Assembly: GCA_037951105.1 (NCBI GenBank)
Contig: JBAMJV010002091.1
Coordinates: 153,595 to 217,594, forward strand
Direction of reading: 5' to 3'
Length of the DNA: 64,000 nucleotides
DNA from: Echinarachnius parma
Lineage: Eukaryota > Echinodermata > Echinoidea > Clypeasteroida > Echinarachniidae
Both the position numbers and the translations under genes were made by a program. The notes under the pieces are model-generated. The model did no database searches, had not been told where the DNA came from, and saw nothing but the letters and a program-made list of their open reading frames with translations. Shown here one piece after another: positions 63,061 to 64,000 of the stretch (positions within the stretch are counted from its first letter, which is position 1; each line of letters starts with the position of its first letter).

Positions 63061-63600
63061 CACACATGATTAACATGTTGATTGTGTCTAGGGAATTTCC
63101 TTAAATAGCATTCCTCTTTAACATAATGTTAGTTCATCCTTGAGACTGGGATAATAACACTCTTCAAAGTAATCCAAACAAGAAATGATTCTAGCTATCT
63201 TTTGATCAGTGTTCTATTGCTTCAGCTAAAAAGATTGTTCATGAATGCATTGCCCAAGAAAACTCAGCAATATTCATGCATTATTTAGCTTTTATAAGAC
63301 AGGAAAAAGCTACATGTAGAAAGGAGATTTAGTCATTTAAAGACCCATTCAGGACTGGTCCACAATTCTCCATCTGGAATCTCTATGGAAGAATGCATAG
63401 TATACCAAATCAACTGTTTTTTAATGTGTTAACATAATGATCGTGTCTCTAGAGGGAATTACCTTCAAATTACATTCCTCTTGTAAAATTATTATATTTC
63501 ATCCTTGAGTCAGAGATAACAACACTCTGAATTCAAACAAGAAATTATTCTCTATCTTTCGATTCGATCAAGCTAGTCATCAATGTATATGTTGAATCAG
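63061..63600. repeat. Diverged direct duplication, ~370-bp step
   Basis: GTGTCTAGGGAATTTCCTTA...AGCATTCCTCTTTAACATAA...TTCATCCTTGAGACTGGGAT...AAACAAGAAATGATTCTAGC (63087-63195) recurs at 63447-63555. Each is preceded by a TTAACCCATTCAGGACT-family MITE, so the MITE was part of the duplicated segment. Confidence 0.82.
63337..63432 (+). mobile_element. Short piggyBac-like MITE, TTAACCCATTCAGGACT family, copy 3
   Basis: TTAAAGACCCATTCAGGACT to TTTAATGTGTTAA, 96 bp, with TGGAATCTCTATGGAAGAAT as in copy 2. Worn right end. Part of the duplicated unit with copy 2. Confidence 0.6.
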
Positions 63601-63976
63601 GGATATGGGAGTTATCCCTGGTTGAATACTCTTTGATTTAAAGAATGTATATATAGCGGTTAGCCCATATATCGGAAAACTGAGGTAGTAAGAGAGGGGA
63701 GCAACAGATTTAGCTTTCGATACATTCCAAGGCCTTTGAAGAGTATAGATCTATGAAGAAAATGGAAGACATTTCAAAAGAAACCTGAAGGAATTAACAG
63801 TAATTACTTTCTTCCCAGACAAGAAAATAAATAAGATAAGATAGTAAAGTGTAATTGATGGGCAAATTGCTTTGCAATTGCAGACTTGCGGTAGGATTTT
63901 CATCTGTGTTTAAGTGGAAAATGCAGCTATCCCTTGTCTTGCAGGAGTGGGAAAATATCTGATAAAGTGCCCTATC
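63601..63976. other. No recognisable feature
   Basis: AT-rich spacer up to the last 25 bases. Confidence 0.4.
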
Positions 63977-64000
63977 TTAAAGGTGGCATCCCGACATTGC
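63976..64000. mobile_element. Possible left end of a TTAA MITE cut by the window
   Basis: TTAAAGGTGGCATCCCGACA matches the TTAAAGGRR-type start of the other TTAA families here (one base off). Only 24 bp are visible. Confidence 0.3.

Noticed and set aside
1-64000. Retrovirus-like, LTR or Polinton-type elements
   Set aside because: No LTR pair, primer-binding site, or recognisable capsid, protease, integrase or polymerase frame was seen anywhere in the window.

Overview
This is an AT-rich, intron-poor-looking stretch of animal nuclear DNA with almost no recognisable protein-coding content. Frequent TACATGTA-type words, long poly-G runs, TTAAAGGG-ended miniature transposons, and a LINE tail and a SINE tail of types common in marine invertebrates suggest an echinoderm or another marine deuterostome. 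That is an inference from repeat style; no conserved gene fixes the species. The window reads as intergenic or long-intron sequence built from short tandem arrays (units of about 38 to 380 bp) and non-autonomous DNA transposons, many nested inside each other.

Layout. 1-9.9 kb: two long-TIR MITEs, a CCGTATTTG-ended element hosting a nested 151-bp satellite element rich in nuclear-receptor half-sites, an exact 38-bp minisatellite, a CCGTAAAAC-ended element, and a tandem array interrupted by a hAT-like element. 10-16.6 kb: a LINE 3' tail, several TIR elements, a CpG-rich tandem array, and a possible first coding exon at 16418-16584. 16.6-24.5 kb: mostly unremarkable AT-rich DNA with a perfect-TIR 454-bp element and a ~157-bp tandem array. 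24.5-32 kb: TTAA-type MITEs, a 2-kb TIR element, a ~265-bp array, and a back-to-back pair of TTAA elements. 32-38.6 kb: a candidate small two-exon gene, GGCCTCG and GGACTC repeats, and a large inverted repeat. 38.6-54.8 kb: two hAT copies with perfect 8-bp target duplications, a pair of ~490-bp palindromic elements, a tandem array invaded by two nested transposons, a third hAT-like element, a SINE and a second satellite element. 54.8-64 kb: a further array invaded by three elements, one a 1.3-kb hAT-like element with a 170-bp-arm palindrome at its centre, then low-content sequence with local duplications.

The clearest biology is transposon target choice. Families ending TTAAAGGG (T2/Kolobok-like) and TTAACC (piggyBac-like) all sit on TTAA, and in four places two such elements share one TTAA. 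Tandem arrays serve as built-in empty sites, so target duplications can be read directly by comparing invaded and uninvaded units. No autonomous transposase, retrovirus-like element, tRNA gene, rRNA gene or CRISPR array was recognised. Coordinates of repeat edges are usually good to a few bases where TIRs are named and to tens of bases for arrays.
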